Positions 36,222 to 47,353 of a stretch of 64,000 bases of DNA are shown here, piece by piece. Numbering within the stretch: the first letter of the stretch is position 1; each line of letters begins with the position of its first letter. The DNA comes from Sphingomonas sp. HF-S4 (GTDB taxonomy: Bacteria; Pseudomonadota; Alphaproteobacteria; Sphingomonadales; Sphingomonadaceae). The stretch covers positions 1,116,001-1,180,000 of the forward strand of contig NZ_JAWJEJ010000001.1 in the NCBI RefSeq assembly GCF_032911445.1, written 5' to 3'. The position numbers were made by a program, and so were the translations under genes. The notes below the pieces were generated by a model, which had not been told where the DNA came from, did no database searches, and saw only the letters and a program-made list of their open reading frames with translations.

Positions 36222-36633
36222 GCTGGCGTTACTCGTCCTTGCTGCAATCCCGTCTTCGGGAGCCGCGGCGCGACAATCGATTGGTGCGTCGTGCGACAAT
36301 GTCGATCCGTTCGTGGAGCGCGAATGTGTCGACAGGCGTATAGAAGCGAAGAAGCGGCGGCTCGCTTCGCTCTATACTGAGGCGTTGACTGCGGTTCGCG
36401 GCAACTTCGCTCGCTATGGCAGTCAGGACAATCGGAGCAATCCCGACTACCTCATGCGGTCTCAGATGTCGTGGACGCAGTTCGTGGACAATGATTGCAA
36501 GGTGCAGGCAGCGTTCGGTGGCGGCTCCAATTCGTCGATCAGCGAGCGCGAGACAGGCTGCTACGAGGATGCCCTCGACCGTCGGATCGAGTTTCTCGAG
36601 CAGCTTGCTGACGGGAGCTTCGGAACCGGATGA
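36202..36633 (+). CDS. Exported DUF1311 (LprI-like) protein 1
   Basis: A 143-residue exported protein with signal peptide ([23 protein letters not shown]). The mature part has five cysteines ([23 protein letters not shown] among them) and a helix-rich pattern with a W-Q/R-F-x-x-x-x-C core ([10 protein letters not shown]) typical of the DUF1311/LprI N-terminal fold, a small helical domain linked to lysozyme inhibition. It overlaps pccB by 20 bases and mce by four, so is embedded in the propionyl-CoA operon. The base composition is slightly lower in GC than its neighbours. Confidence 0.8.
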   Translation: MTIFRFELALLVLAAIPSSGAAARQSIGASCDNVDPFVERECVDRRIEAKKRRLASLYTEALTAVRGNFARYGSQDNRSNPDYLMRSQMSWTQFVDNDCKVQAAFGGGSNSSISERETGCYEDALDRRIEFLEQLADGSFGTG

Positions 36634-37049
36634 AACTCGGCCGTCTCAATCATGTCGGCGTCGCGACGCCTTCGATCGCGAACGCCATCGCCTTCTATCG
36701 CGACACGATGGGGGCGGAAGTGATCCGCGCGCCCTTCGATCTGCCCGCACAGGGGGTGAAGGTGTGCTTCGTCGATACGCCCAATACCCAGATCGAGCTG
36801 ATCGAGCCGCTGGGCGAAGGCTCGCCGATCCACGGCTTTCTCGCCAAGAACCCGGCGGGGGGGCAGCATCATCTCTGCTACGAGGTGCCCGATATCGACG
36901 AAGCCAAGGCGTGGTTCGAGGCCAAGGGCGCGCGGGTGCTCGGCGAACCGCGGATCGGGGCGCACGGGACGATGATCTTCTTCGTGCATCCGCGCGACAT
37001 GGGGGGCGTTCTCACCGAGATCATGGAGACGCCGAAGGGCGAGCATTGA
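36630..37049 (+). CDS. mce: Methylmalonyl-CoA epimerase
   Basis: Interconverts (S)- and (R)-methylmalonyl-CoA, a step between the carboxylase and the mutase. The 139-residue VOC-fold protein starts [20 protein letters not shown], with a metal-binding histidine in NHVG. Further features are GVKVCFVDTPNTQIELIEPL, GGQHHLCYEVPDI with the second histidine ligand, and the C-terminal FFVHPRDMGGVLTEIME. ATGA overlap upstream and TGATG overlap downstream show tight coupling. Confidence 0.95.
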   Translation: MKLGRLNHVGVATPSIANAIAFYRDTMGAEVIRAPFDLPAQGVKVCFVDTPNTQIELIEPLGEGSPIHGFLAKNPAGGQHHLCYEVPDIDEAKAWFEAKGARVLGEPRIGAHGTMIFFVHPRDMGGVLTEIMETPKGEH

Positions 37050-37828
37050 TGGCCTACGAACACATCCTCACCGAGCGGCGCGGCGACGTGCTGGCGATCA
37101 CGCTCAACCGGCCCGAGCGGCTCAATGCCGCGCCGACTGCGATGTTCGACGAGATCAAGGCGGCGATCGGCGACCTCGATGGCGCGCGCGCGGTGCTGCT
37201 GCTCGGCGCCGGCCGCGCATTCTGCTCGGGGGCCGATGTCGCGGGTGGCCTGTCGGCAGGCGATCCCGGCGAGACGAGCCATGCGGCGCTGACCGAGCAT
37301 TACAATCCGGCGCTACTTGCGATCGCCGAGCTTGACGTGCCGGTGGTGAGCGGGGTGCGCGGGCCTGCGGCGGGGATCGGGTGCAGCCTGGCACTCGCCG
37401 CCGATTTCTGCATCGCGGCGAGCAATGCCTATTTCCTCCAGGCGTTCGTCAATATCGGGCTCGTGCCCGATGGCGGGGCGAGCTGGATGCTGCCGCGGAT
37501 CGTCGGGCGGGCGCGTGCGCTCGAGATGATGCTGCTCGGCGAAAAGGTCCACGCCGAGAAGGCGCGCGACTGGGGCATGGTGTACGAAGTCGTCCACGAA
37601 GACGTAGTCGACAGCGAGGCATGGCGGCTCGCCGAGCGGCTCGCGGCGGGGCCGACGGTGGCGCTCGGGCTGATCCGGCGCCAGCTCCACGCGGCGCTCG
37701 ACGGAGGCTATGCCGAGGCGATGGCGCGCGAGGCCGACAACCAGCGCACCGCGCGCGGGACGGCGGATTCGATCGAGGGCGGGATGGCGTTCCTCCAGAA
37801 GCGCAAGCCGGAGTTCAAGGGACGGTGA
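37049..37828 (+). CDS. Enoyl-CoA hydratase/isomerase family protein
   Basis: A 259-residue crotonase-fold protein. The oxyanion-hole segments are GRAFCSGADVAGG (near residue 60) and GPAAGIGCSLALAADF (near 110), each with a backbone NH-donating glycine. FLQAFVNIGLVPDGGASWMLPR carries the usual catalytic region; the position of the second catalytic acid is aspartate (PDGG), as in isomerase- and hydratase-like members. The role in this operon is not evident from sequence, though it could feed propionyl-CoA from branched or odd-chain acyl-CoA. It may be an isomerase rather than a hydratase. Starts on the mce stop. Confidence 0.9.
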   Translation: MAYEHILTERRGDVLAITLNRPERLNAAPTAMFDEIKAAIGDLDGARAVLLLGAGRAFCSGADVAGGLSAGDPGETSHAALTEHYNPALLAIAELDVPVVSGVRGPAAGIGCSLALAADFCIAASNAYFLQAFVNIGLVPDGGASWMLPRIVGRARALEMMLLGEKVHAEKARDWGMVYEVVHEDVVDSEAWRLAERLAAGPTVALGLIRRQLHAALDGGYAEAMAREADNQRTARGTADSIEGGMAFLQKRKPEFKGR

Positions 37829-37843
37829 GTATGTGCGTTCGTC

Positions 37844-37921
37844 GTGCTCCTGCGAAAGCAGGAACCCAGGGTAACAATGGGCATCACTCGCGGCCCTCGG
37901 CTCCTGCTTTCGCAGGAGCAC
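37844..37921. repeat. Family C inverted repeat upstream of the mutase
   Basis: GTGCTCCTGCGAAAGCAGGA (37844-37863) pairs with TCCTGCTTTCGCAGGAGCAC (37902-37921), a 20-base perfect arm around 38 bases of centre. The right arm ends five bases before the mutase start and contains the ribosome-binding sequence. It is distinct in sequence from families A and B. Confidence 0.9.
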
Positions 37922-37925
37922 CAAA

Positions 37926-40049
37926 GTGAGCGATCTCGACGCCTGGGCGAAGCTTGCTGCGAAGGAAGTCAAGGACGCCGATCTCACCTGGCACACGCCC
38001 GAGGGGATCGCGGTCAAGCCGCTCTACACCGCCGCCGATGCACCCGATCCGGGCCTCCCCGGCTTCGCGCCGTTTACGAGGGGCGTGAAGGCGACGATGT
38101 ATGCCGGGCGGCCCTGGACGATCCGCCAATATGCCGGCTTCTCGACCGCCGAGGAATCGAACGCCTTCTATCGCCGCAACCTCGCCGCCGGGCAGAAGGG
38201 GCTGAGCATCGCGTTCGATCTCGCCACGCACCGGGGCTATGACAGCGACCATCCGCGCGTCACCGGCGATGTCGGCAAGGCCGGAGTGGCGATCGATACG
38301 CTCGCCGACATGCAGATCCTGTTCGACGGCATCCCGCTCGACGAGATGTCGGTAAGCATGACGATGAACGGCGCGGTGCTGCCGTGTCTGGCCTTCTACA
38401 TCGTCGCTGCGGAAGAGCAGGGCGTCCGCCAGGACCAGCTCACCGGGACCATCCAGAACGACATCCTCAAGGAGTTCATGGTCCGCAACACCTACATCTA
38501 TCCGCCCGAACCCTCGATGCGGATCATCGCGGACATCATCGCCTATACCGCGCAGCACATGCCGCGGTTCAACTCGATCTCGATCTCGGGCTATCACATG
38601 CACGAGGCGGGGGCGACCGCGGTGCAGGAACTCGCCTTCACGCTCGCCGACGGCATGGCCTATGTCCGCGCGGCGCAGGCGCGCGGGCTCGATATCGACG
38701 CGTTCGCGGGGCGGCTGTCGTTCTTCTTCGGCATCGGCATGAACTTCTTCATGGAAGTCGCCAAGCTGCGCGCCGCGCGGATGCTGTGGAGCCGGATCAT
38801 TGCCGGGTTCGGCGGCAGCGCGCGCTCGCAGACACTGCGTACCCATTGCCAGACCTCGGGCGTGTCGCTCACCGAACAGGATCCGTACAACAACGTCATC
38901 CGCACCACGATCGAGGCGATGGCCGCGACCTTCGGCGGTACCCAGTCGCTCCACACCAACAGCCTCGACGAGGCAGTGGCGCTGCCGACCGACTTCTCCG
39001 CCCGGATCGCGCGCAACACCCAGCTTATCCTCCAGGAAGAGACCGGGATGACGCATGTCGTCGATCCGCTGGGCGGGAGCTTCTATGTCGAGGCGCTGAC
39101 CAACGAGCTCGCCGCCAAGGCCTGGGCGCTGATTGAGCAGGTCGAGGCGCTGGGGGGCATGACCCATGCCGTCGAGAGCGGGATGCCCAAGGAGCATATC
39201 GAGCGCGCCGCCGCCGCCCGCCAGGCGCGCGTCGATCGCGGCGAGGACGTGATCGTCGGGGTCAACAAGTATCGCCTCGCCGAAGAGACGCCGATCGACA
39301 TCCTCGAGATCGACAACACCCGGGTCCGCGCCGACCAGATCAAGCGTATCGCCCAGACCCGCGCGGAACGCGATGCCGACGCAGCCGAGGCGGCGCTGGG
39401 CAACCTCCGCCGCGGCGCGCAGGGCAACGAGAACCTGCTCGCTTTGTGTGTCGAGGCGGCCCGCGCCCGCTGCACGCTCGGCGAGATGTCGGCGGCGATG
39501 GAAGTCGCGTTTGGGCGCCACGCGGTGGGAGTGACGCCGATCAAGGGAGTCTATGGCCCCGCGCATGCCGAGGACAAGGGCTGGCTGCGCGCCGAGGAAG
39601 GCGTCGCCGCGTTCGAGCGCCGCGCCGGGCGCAAGCCGCGCGTGCTCGTCGCCAAGATGGGGCAGGACGGGCATGATCGCGGCGCCAATGTCGTCGCCAG
39701 CGCCTTTGCCGATCTCGGCTTCGACGTCGTCTCGGGGCCGTTGTTCCAGACGCCGGCGGAAACCTGCGCGCTGGCGATCGACAAGGACGTCGACGTCGTC
39801 GGCGCGTCGAGCCTCGCCGCCGGGCACAAGACGCTGATTCCCGAACTGGTGACGGCCCTCAAGGAGGCCGGACGGGCGGACATCAAGGTCGTCGCGGGCG
39901 GGGTGATCCCCCCGCAGGACTATGAGTTCCTGCGCGCGCACGGCGTGCAGGCGATCTTCGGACCGGGGACCAATCTGGTCAACGCGGCGGCCGAAGTGCT
40001 CAAGCTGCTGGGGCATAATCTGCCGCCGATCGACGAGGCTGCCGAATGA
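37926..40049 (+). CDS. Methylmalonyl-CoA mutase, single-chain
   Basis: Adenosylcobalamin enzyme rearranging (R)-methylmalonyl-CoA to succinyl-CoA. The 707-residue protein has the catalytic domain ([33 protein letters not shown] near residue 100, and [17 protein letters not shown]) and the C-terminal B12-binding domain with [13 protein letters not shown]; the His (about residue 583) ligates cobalt. It then reads [20 protein letters not shown]. The start is GTG 37926, with AGGAG supplied by the upstream repeat arm. It overlaps bioB by four bases (ATGA). No separate small subunit or MeaB/ArgK chaperone gene is visible in the operon. Confidence 0.97.
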   Translation: MSDLDAWAKLAAKEVKDADLTWHTPEGIAVKPLYTAADAPDPGLPGFAPFTRGVKATMYAGRPWTIRQYAGFSTAEESNAFYRRNLAAGQKGLSIAFDLATHRGYDSDHPRVTGDVGKAGVAIDTLADMQILFDGIPLDEMSVSMTMNGAVLPCLAFYIVAAEEQGVRQDQLTGTIQNDILKEFMVRNTYIYPPEPSMRIIADIIAYTAQHMPRFNSISISGYHMHEAGATAVQELAFTLADGMAYVRAAQARGLDIDAFAGRLSFFFGIGMNFFMEVAKLRAARMLWSRIIAGFGGSARSQTLRTHCQTSGVSLTEQDPYNNVIRTTIEAMAATFGGTQSLHTNSLDEAVALPTDFSARIARNTQLILQEETGMTHVVDPLGGSFYVEALTNELAAKAWALIEQVEALGGMTHAVESGMPKEHIERAAAARQARVDRGEDVIVGVNKYRLAEETPIDILEIDNTRVRADQIKRIAQTRAERDADAAEAALGNLRRGAQGNENLLALCVEAARARCTLGEMSAAMEVAFGRHAVGVTPIKGVYGPAHAEDKGWLRAEEGVAAFERRAGRKPRVLVAKMGQDGHDRGANVVASAFADLGFDVVSGPLFQTPAETCALAIDKDVDVVGASSLAAGHKTLIPELVTALKEAGRADIKVVAGGVIPPQDYEFLRAHGVQAIFGPGTNLVNAAAEVLKLLGHNLPPIDEAAE

Positions 40050-41077
40050 ACGAGATACTTCTTAGCCCCTCCCCTGAAGGGGAGGGGCTCAGGAACGACT
40101 GGACCCGCGACGAGATCGCCGAGCTGTTCGACTTGCCCTTCACCGAGTTGCTGTTCCGCGCGGCCGAGAAGCATCGCGCGCACCACGCGCCCGACCAGGT
40201 CCAGCTCTCGACCCTGTTGTCGATCAAGACGGGCGGCTGTCCGGAGGATTGCGGCTATTGCAACCAGTCGGTGCACGCCGAGACCGGGCTCAAGGCGACC
40301 AAGCTGATGGACGTCCGCGCGGTGCTCCAGGCGGCGGCGCAGGCCAAGGACAATGGCTCGAGCCGCTTCTGCATGGGCGCGGCGTGGCGCAACCCCAAGG
40401 ATCGCGACATGCCCGCGATCGTCGAGATGGTGCAGGGCGTCCGCCAGATGGGGATGGAGACGTGCATGACGCTGGGCATGCTGACGCCGGCCCAGGCGGC
40501 GATGCTCGGCGATGCCGGGCTCGATTACTACAACCACAATATCGATACCTCGCCCGAGCGCTATGGCGAGGTCATCACCACGCGCAGCTTCGAGGAGCGG
40601 CTCGACACGCTCGAGCATGTCCGTCAGGCGGGGATCAACGTGTGCTGCGGTGGTATCGTCGGGATGGGCGAGACGCGCGAGGATCGCGTCGGCTTTATCC
40701 ATGAGCTGGCGACGCTGCCGCGGCATCCCGAGAGCGTGCCGGTCAATGCGCTGGTGCCGGTCAAGGGCACCGTGCTCGGCGACATGCTTGCCGATACGCC
40801 GCTCGCCAAGATCGACGATATCGAGTTCGTGCGCACCGTTGCGGTGGCGCGGATCACCATGCCCGAGAGCATGGTCCGGCTCTCGGCCGGGCGCGAGAGC
40901 ATGAGCGATGCCACTCAGGCCTTGTGCTTCCTGGCCGGCGCCAACTCGATCTTCACCGGCGACAAATTGCTCACCACCGGCAATGCCGGCGACGACAAGG
41001 ACGCGGCGCTGTTCGAGCGGCTGGGGCTTGTGGCGATGCCCGCGCAGGTCAAGGCCGAACTGGAGGCAGCCGAATGA
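40046..41077 (+). CDS. bioB: Biotin synthase
   Basis: Radical SAM enzyme inserting sulfur into dethiobiotin. Ligands for the SAM [4Fe-4S] cluster are C65, C69 and C72 ([10 protein letters not shown]). Further conserved blocks are [28 protein letters not shown] and [16 protein letters not shown], and an Arg ligand to the auxiliary [2Fe-2S] cluster in [14 protein letters not shown]. The N-terminus [11 protein letters not shown] is encoded by part of a palindromic repeat and is not expected in BioB. Start overlaps the mutase stop. Placing bioB within the propionyl-CoA operon is functional sense, because PccA is biotinylated. Confidence 0.96.
   Translation: MNEILLSPSPEGEGLRNDWTRDEIAELFDLPFTELLFRAAEKHRAHHAPDQVQLSTLLSIKTGGCPEDCGYCNQSVHAETGLKATKLMDVRAVLQAAAQAKDNGSSRFCMGAAWRNPKDRDMPAIVEMVQGVRQMGMETCMTLGMLTPAQAAMLGDAGLDYYNHNIDTSPERYGEVITTRSFEERLDTLEHVRQAGINVCCGGIVGMGETREDRVGFIHELATLPRHPESVPVNALVPVKGTVLGDMLADTPLAKIDDIEFVRTVAVARITMPESMVRLSAGRESMSDATQALCFLAGANSIFTGDKLLTTGNAGDDKDAALFERLGLVAMPAQVKAELEAAE
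40064..40092. repeat. Partial family A palindromic repeat inside bioB
   Basis: TAGCCCCTCCCCTGAAGGGG and AGGGGCT form a hairpin inside the first codons of bioB, the same sequence as one arm of the dnaE copy. It encodes SPSPEGEGL in frame at about residues 7-15. Confidence 0.8.
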
Positions 41078-41447
41078 TGTTCCTCGCCCTATTGTTCGTC
41101 AGCGCTCATGCGCCGAACTGCACCGATCCGGTCACGCAGTCGGACATGAACCGCTGTGAGACACTGCGTTTCGAAGCGGCGGATCGCGCGATGAACGGGC
41201 AGTGGAAGCTCACGCTGGCGGCGGAGCGCACTGCCGATCGATCGCCTTCGGGCGACGGCCGCCCCGGCTATGCCGACCAGCTGCTCAAGGCGCAGCGGGC
41301 GTGGCTCGCCTATCGCGACGAGCATTGCCGCAGCGACGGCTATCGCATGCGCGGCGGCAGCGCCGAACCGATGCTGATCGCGGGCTGCCGCGCCGAACTT
41401 ACCGAGCAGCGCACCAAGCAGCTTGCCGCCCTTGTCGAGGACCATTG

Positions 41448-41448
<1 letters not shown>
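41074..41448 (+). CDS. Exported DUF1311 (LprI-like) protein 2
   Basis: A 124-residue protein. The first 14 residues ([14 protein letters not shown]) are a short signal-like region, followed by [23 protein letters not shown], the classic DUF1311 opening. Then come [21 protein letters not shown] and a C-terminal [18 protein letters not shown], with four cysteines. It sits between bioB and pccA with a bioB overlap of four bases and a stop-start shared with pccA (TGATG). This is a second member of the family in one metabolic operon; a lysozyme-inhibitor or envelope role is the family suggestion only. Confidence 0.85.
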
Positions 41449-43454
<2,006 letters not shown>

Positions 43455-43473
43455 GCGCGAGTAGCGGCAACCT

Positions 43474-43504
43474 CCTTCCCTCTCCCCGGAGGAGAGAGGG
43501 CTTT
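43474..43504. terminator. Hairpin between convergent pccA and fucosidase
   Basis: CCCTCTCC and GGAGAGAGGG around CCGGA, with CTTTG following on the right. It is a shortened repeat-like palindrome and probably terminates one or both convergent transcripts. Confidence 0.5.
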
Positions 43505-43507
43505 GAG

Positions 43508-45124
43508 TCACACCAACCCTCGTCCCTCGATCCGCAGGACGGGCACGAAATCCTCCGACCCGCCGCGCGGCAGCGCCACCGTCAGCCCCGCCTCGCCGCG
43601 CTCGAATGTCACTCGCCCGCCGCCGACCAGCGATACCCGCTCGATCGCCGCCTGCGGAAGCGCCGCCTTGCCGAGCGCGACGATCGTCACCGGTTTGTCG
43701 GGCCATTCGAGCAGCGCGGCGTAGAGCGTTCCTTTGCGCGTAGTGAAGCGCACGTCCTCGGCAGTGAACGTCACCTTGCCTTCGCCGAACATGCCGCCGC
43801 CGACCTTGGTCGGGCCCTCGCCATAGATCCGCCACGGCCGCGAGCCGAAGATCGCCGCGTCGCCGTTGCGCCGCATCCAGCGTGTGATTCCGGCGAGGAT
43901 CTTCTCCTCTTCGCTGTCGATGCTGCCGTCGCCGCGCATCGGGATCGAGAGCAGCAGGTTGCCGTTCTTGGAGACAACGTCGCACAGTCGCTGGATCACC
44001 TTGGCGGCGGGCACATAGGATTTCTGCTCGTAGCGGGCGCGGTTGTAGTGCCAGTCGCCGATGCACGTGCATGTCTGCCAAGGCTCGGCGCGCAGCCCGT
44101 CGGCGAAACCGCGCTCGACATCGTCGACCAGAGCGGTGCGTTGATAGGGTGTAAGCTGCTTGGCGGTGGCGACGACCTCGACCTTTCCGTCGCGCGCGAT
44201 GCTCTGCCGATAGTAATGCGCCAGCGCTTCGAGGCCTACCGTGCCGAAGGGCAGGGCATAATTGTCGAAATAGACCATGTCGGGCCGGTATTTCTCGACC
44301 AGGTCCTGCTGGCGGAGCAGCCATTTGGCGACGTGATGGGGATTCTCTGGCGGGGCGAATTCCATCCAGCGGCGGCTGTGCACCTCGTGCCAGTCGCGCA
44401 TCGCCTGCGCGGTCTCGATCCCGTCGGGCGGGACCATCGAGGGGCCGGTATAGAGTTCCTGCGGGTCGAGCCCGTCCCACCATTTGCCCGCGCCGTCGGC
44501 CTTGGTCAGCCTGAAGGCATCGTAGCGCTCGCCGGCGCGCGGCCCCTCGGCGTCATAGCCATAGGCGGTCTGCCACCAATGCCAGGCATGCGAGCTATGA
44601 TTGCTGACCGCGAAGCGCAGCCCGTGCCTGCGCGCGATCTTCTCCCAGATGCCGACGATGTCGCGCTTCGGCCCCACGCGCAGCGTGTTCCAGGCGTGGT
44701 ACGTGCTGTCGTACGCATCGAGATTGTCGTGGTGGTTGGCAAGCGCCATGAAGTAGCGCGCGCCCGCGGCCTTGTAGAGCGCGACGAGATGCTCGGGGTC
44801 CCATCGCTCGGCCTTCCACTGGTTCTCGATCTCGAGGAAGCCGCGGTCGGCCGGATGGCCATAGGTGCTGAGATGGTGATCGTAGAACGGGTCGCCCTGG
44901 ACGTACATCTTCCGCCCGTACCAGTCGCCGAATTCGGGGACGCATTGTGCGCTCCAATGCGCCCAGATCCCGAACTTGGCATCGCGGAACCAGTCGGGCA
45001 CGCGGAAGGCGGCGACGAGGCTCGACCAGTTCGGCGCGACCTCGCCCTGCGCCCGGCCGGCCAGACTGGCGGTAGCTGCCGAGCCTGCAAGCCCCCCAAG
45101 CGCCTGTCTGCGCGTAACTCCCAT
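43508..45124 (-). CDS. Secreted GH29 alpha-L-fucosidase
   Basis: Retaining exo-fucosidase removing terminal L-fucose. The N-terminus carries a Tat-type signal (RRQALGGLAGSAATA), so it is exported folded. The GH29 catalytic barrel begins with WFRDAKFGIWAHWS. Family blocks are ARYFMALANHHDNLDAYDST, FAVSNHSSHAWHWW and a nucleophile-type segment PDMVYFDNYALPFG, whose Asp is the likely nucleophile. A beta-sandwich C-terminal domain ends the 538-residue protein. It diverges from the AraC-type regulator gene, which may control it; no fucose permease is seen nearby. Specificity among alpha-1,2/3/4-linkages is not predictable. Confidence 0.9.
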   Translation of the reverse strand: MGVTRRQALGGLAGSAATASLAGRAQGEVAPNWSSLVAAFRVPDWFRDAKFGIWAHWSAQCVPEFGDWYGRKMYVQGDPFYDHHLSTYGHPADRGFLEIENQWKAERWDPEHLVALYKAAGARYFMALANHHDNLDAYDSTYHAWNTLRVGPKRDIVGIWEKIARRHGLRFAVSNHSSHAWHWWQTAYGYDAEGPRAGERYDAFRLTKADGAGKWWDGLDPQELYTGPSMVPPDGIETAQAMRDWHEVHSRRWMEFAPPENPHHVAKWLLRQQDLVEKYRPDMVYFDNYALPFGTVGLEALAHYYRQSIARDGKVEVVATAKQLTPYQRTALVDDVERGFADGLRAEPWQTCTCIGDWHYNRARYEQKSYVPAAKVIQRLCDVVSKNGNLLLSIPMRGDGSIDSEEEKILAGITRWMRRNGDAAIFGSRPWRIYGEGPTKVGGGMFGEGKVTFTAEDVRFTTRKGTLYAALLEWPDKPVTIVALGKAALPQAAIERVSLVGGGRVTFERGEAGLTVALPRGGSEDFVPVLRIEGRGLV

Positions 45125-45325
45125 CCTCGTGCCTTTTATAAGTAAATATTATTTTCACGAATGCTACTGCGCTCGCGGCCAGGTGGCAAGCCGGACACAC
45201 CACCGACATAATCGACCGCAAGCCGGGCGCGCCCTTCTCTGAATCATTTATTTATATAAAAAGCTTGTTAACTAACCGGAATTGCTTGCGTCCTGCGGCA
45301 TTCGTGTAAGATTCGGAGCATCTCT
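45125..45325. promoter_or_regulatory. AT-rich divergent promoter region
   Basis: The only strongly AT-rich interval in the right half, with TTTATAAGTAAATATTATTT near the fucosidase start and ATTTATTTATATAAAAAGC then TTGTTAACTAAC near 45249-45275. The GTTAAC core is palindromic. The region must hold promoters for both the fucosidase and the AraC-type gene, but I cannot assign -10 and -35 boxes. Confidence 0.55.
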
Positions 45326-46276
45326 ATGGGGGAACGGCGAGGCATCGAGCCCGTCCGCTACTCTACCGCGGAAATCGCGCCGGCAGAGCGCCATCAGATC
45401 TGGTCGGACCGCGGCTGGCCGAGCATCGCCGCGTTGTTCGAGTCCACTCCGATCGGTCCGTTCTCGACCTCGGCCGAGAATATCCTGCTCGACGGTATCG
45501 CGGTCTCCTATTCGACCGGCACCGCGCGGCTGCTCGAGCGCACGCCGGAGCGGATTGCGGCCGACCGGATCGACATCCTCGGCGTCGGCGTGCTGCTGGA
45601 AGGCGAGATGCACGGGCTGGCGCGGTCGCGCGAGTTCGAGGCGCGGACCGGCGAGATGCTGCTGTTCGACATCGCCCAGCCGATCACGATGACGATGTCG
45701 ATCACGCGATCGATCCAGCTCGGCATCCCGCGCGCGATGGCCGAGGCAGAGCTGGGGCCTGTCGCCGAGCTGCACGGGCGCGTGATCCGCCGCGACGAAG
45801 CGGCGCTGTTTCACGCGCATCTGGTCAAGCTCAGCGAGACGATGCTGCGGATCCCGGCGGACACCGCGCCGCGGCTGGCGCGGACGCTGCTCGATCTGCT
45901 GGCGGTGGCGGTGCAGACCTCCGAGGGCGTCGAGCGGCAGGCGCCTGGGCCGGTGCCCGGCATGGCGGCGCGTGCGCGCGCGGAGATCCGTGCAAATCTC
46001 GAATCGCCCTCGCTCTCGGTCACCAGCCTGTGTCGGCGGCTCCAGATCTCGCGCAGCACGCTTCACCGGCTGTTCGAGAAGGAAGGCGGGGTGCAGACCT
46101 ATATCCGCGCCAGCCGCCTCGCCGCGGCACGGATCGCGCTGCTCGATCCCGAGAACCAGGAGCGGATCGGCGCGATCGCCGAGCGGCTGGGCTTCAGCGA
46201 TGCCGCGCATTTCAGCCGCCTGTTCCGCGCGCGCTTCGGCGAGACGCCGAGCCAATGCCGCGCGGGACGCAAGTAG
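45326..46276 (+). CDS. AraC-family transcriptional regulator
   Basis: A 316-residue regulator. The N-terminal sensory half (residues 1-200) resembles the AraC-binding-like domain found in sugar-responsive members. The C-terminal HTH pair carries ITR-like SVTSLCRRLQISRSTLHRLF for the first helix-turn-helix and LLDPENQERIGAIAERLGFSDAAHFSRLFRARFG for the second, then the P-S-Q-C-R end. It is divergent from the fucosidase over an AT-rich promoter gap. Target and effector are not known; regulation of fucosidase is an inference. Confidence 0.9.
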   Translation: MGERRGIEPVRYSTAEIAPAERHQIWSDRGWPSIAALFESTPIGPFSTSAENILLDGIAVSYSTGTARLLERTPERIAADRIDILGVGVLLEGEMHGLARSREFEARTGEMLLFDIAQPITMTMSITRSIQLGIPRAMAEAELGPVAELHGRVIRRDEAALFHAHLVKLSETMLRIPADTAPRLARTLLDLLAVAVQTSEGVERQAPGPVPGMAARARAEIRANLESPSLSVTSLCRRLQISRSTLHRLFEKEGGVQTYIRASRLAAARIALLDPENQERIGAIAERLGFSDAAHFSRLFRARFGETPSQCRAGRK

Positions 46277-46299
46277 GCTGAGGTCGTATCGATGATAGG

Positions 46300-46324
46300 C
46301 TCCCCTCCCTGAAAGGGAGGGGAG
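46300..46324. terminator. Family A palindrome acting as hairpin between convergent genes
   Basis: CTCCCCTCCCT / AGGGAGGGGAG around GAA forms a perfect 11-base stem between the AraC-type gene and pit. There is no strong T-tract, so it may be a repeat half that serves as a transcript end. Confidence 0.6.
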
Positions 46325-46330
46325 TGGCGG

Positions 46331-47344
46331 CTAGAACAGCAAGGTCACTGCGTAAAAGGCCGCGCCGACCAGCGCCGAGGCCGGAATGGTGATGATCCAC
46401 GCCATCACCACGCTCTGTGCGACGCCCCAGCGCACCGCCGAGGCGCGGCGCGCGGTGCCCGCGCCGATGATCGAGCCGGTGATCGTGTGCGTGGTGGACA
46501 CCGGTATGCCGAGCGCCGAGGCCGTGAACAGGACGATCGATCCCGCGAACGAAGCGCTGAACCCCTGGTGCTGCGACAGCTTGGTAATCCGCGAGCCCAT
46601 CGTTTCGATGATCTTCCAGCCGCCGGTCATCGTGCCCAGCGCGATCGCGACATAGCAACTGATCGCCACCCAGTGCGGCACTTCGAAATCGCCGCTCAGC
46701 CGCCCGGTCGAATAGAGCAGCACGGTGATGATCCCCATCGTCTTCTGCGCGTCGTTGAGCCCGTGGCTCAGCGAATAGGCGGCGGAAGAAACGAGGTGCA
46801 GTCCGCGAAAGCTGCGCTCGGCGGTCCGCGCAGTGGCACGGCGTAGCAGCCACGAGCTGACCAGCATCACCAGCATCGCGAGGAACATGCCGAGCGTCGG
46901 CGACAGCACGATCGCGAACAGGGTCTTGTTGAGCCCACCCCAATGGATGCCGGTCAGCCCGGCATGCGCCACGCCCGCGCCGATCAGCCCGCCGACCAGC
47001 GCATGGCTGCTCGACGAAGGAATGCCCTTCATCCAGGTCAGCACGTTCCAGAACATTGCCCCGCCGAGCGCGCCGAAAATCACCGCGGGGGTGACGACGT
47101 CCTTGTCGACCAGCCCCTTGCCGATCGTCTCGGCGACGGCATGGAGCGAAGGGATCGCGATCGTCAGGAAATAGGCTGCGAAGTTGAACACCGCGGCGAA
47201 GAGTACTGCCTGCACTGGCGATAGCAGCCGCGTCGCCACCACCGTCGCGATCGAATTGGCCGCATCATGCAGCCCGTTCAGGAAGTCGAACGCCAGCGCG
47301 ACGGCGATCAGGCCGATGAGCAGCGGAAGGGCAAGTTCGTGCAT
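46331..47344 (-). CDS. pit: Low-affinity inorganic phosphate transporter (Pit family)
   Basis: Proton- or metal-phosphate symporter of the PiT family. Length 337 is at the short end, with about nine to ten hydrophobic helices. The two PiT duplicated signatures appear as FDFLNGLHDAANSIATVVATRLLSP at the N-terminus and SYSLSHGLNDAQKTMGIITVLL in the second half (G-x-N-D-A/x core). The C-terminal VSTTHTITGSIIGAGTARR is also typical. It follows the DUF47 gene by nine bases, the usual PitA-DUF47 pair. Confidence 0.93.
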   Translation of the reverse strand: MHELALPLLIGLIAVALAFDFLNGLHDAANSIATVVATRLLSPVQAVLFAAVFNFAAYFLTIAIPSLHAVAETIGKGLVDKDVVTPAVIFGALGGAMFWNVLTWMKGIPSSSSHALVGGLIGAGVAHAGLTGIHWGGLNKTLFAIVLSPTLGMFLAMLVMLVSSWLLRRATARTAERSFRGLHLVSSAAYSLSHGLNDAQKTMGIITVLLYSTGRLSGDFEVPHWVAISCYVAIALGTMTGGWKIIETMGSRITKLSQHQGFSASFAGSIVLFTASALGIPVSTTHTITGSIIGAGTARRASAVRWGVAQSVVMAWIITIPASALVGAAFYAVTLLF

Positions 47345-47353
47345 GTCGCGCGA

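Noticed and set aside
37884..40016. 710-residue open frame antisense to the methylmalonyl-CoA mutase gene
   Set aside because: It is a shadow of a strongly conserved gene in GC-rich DNA: arginine- and histidine-rich, with no recognisable domains.
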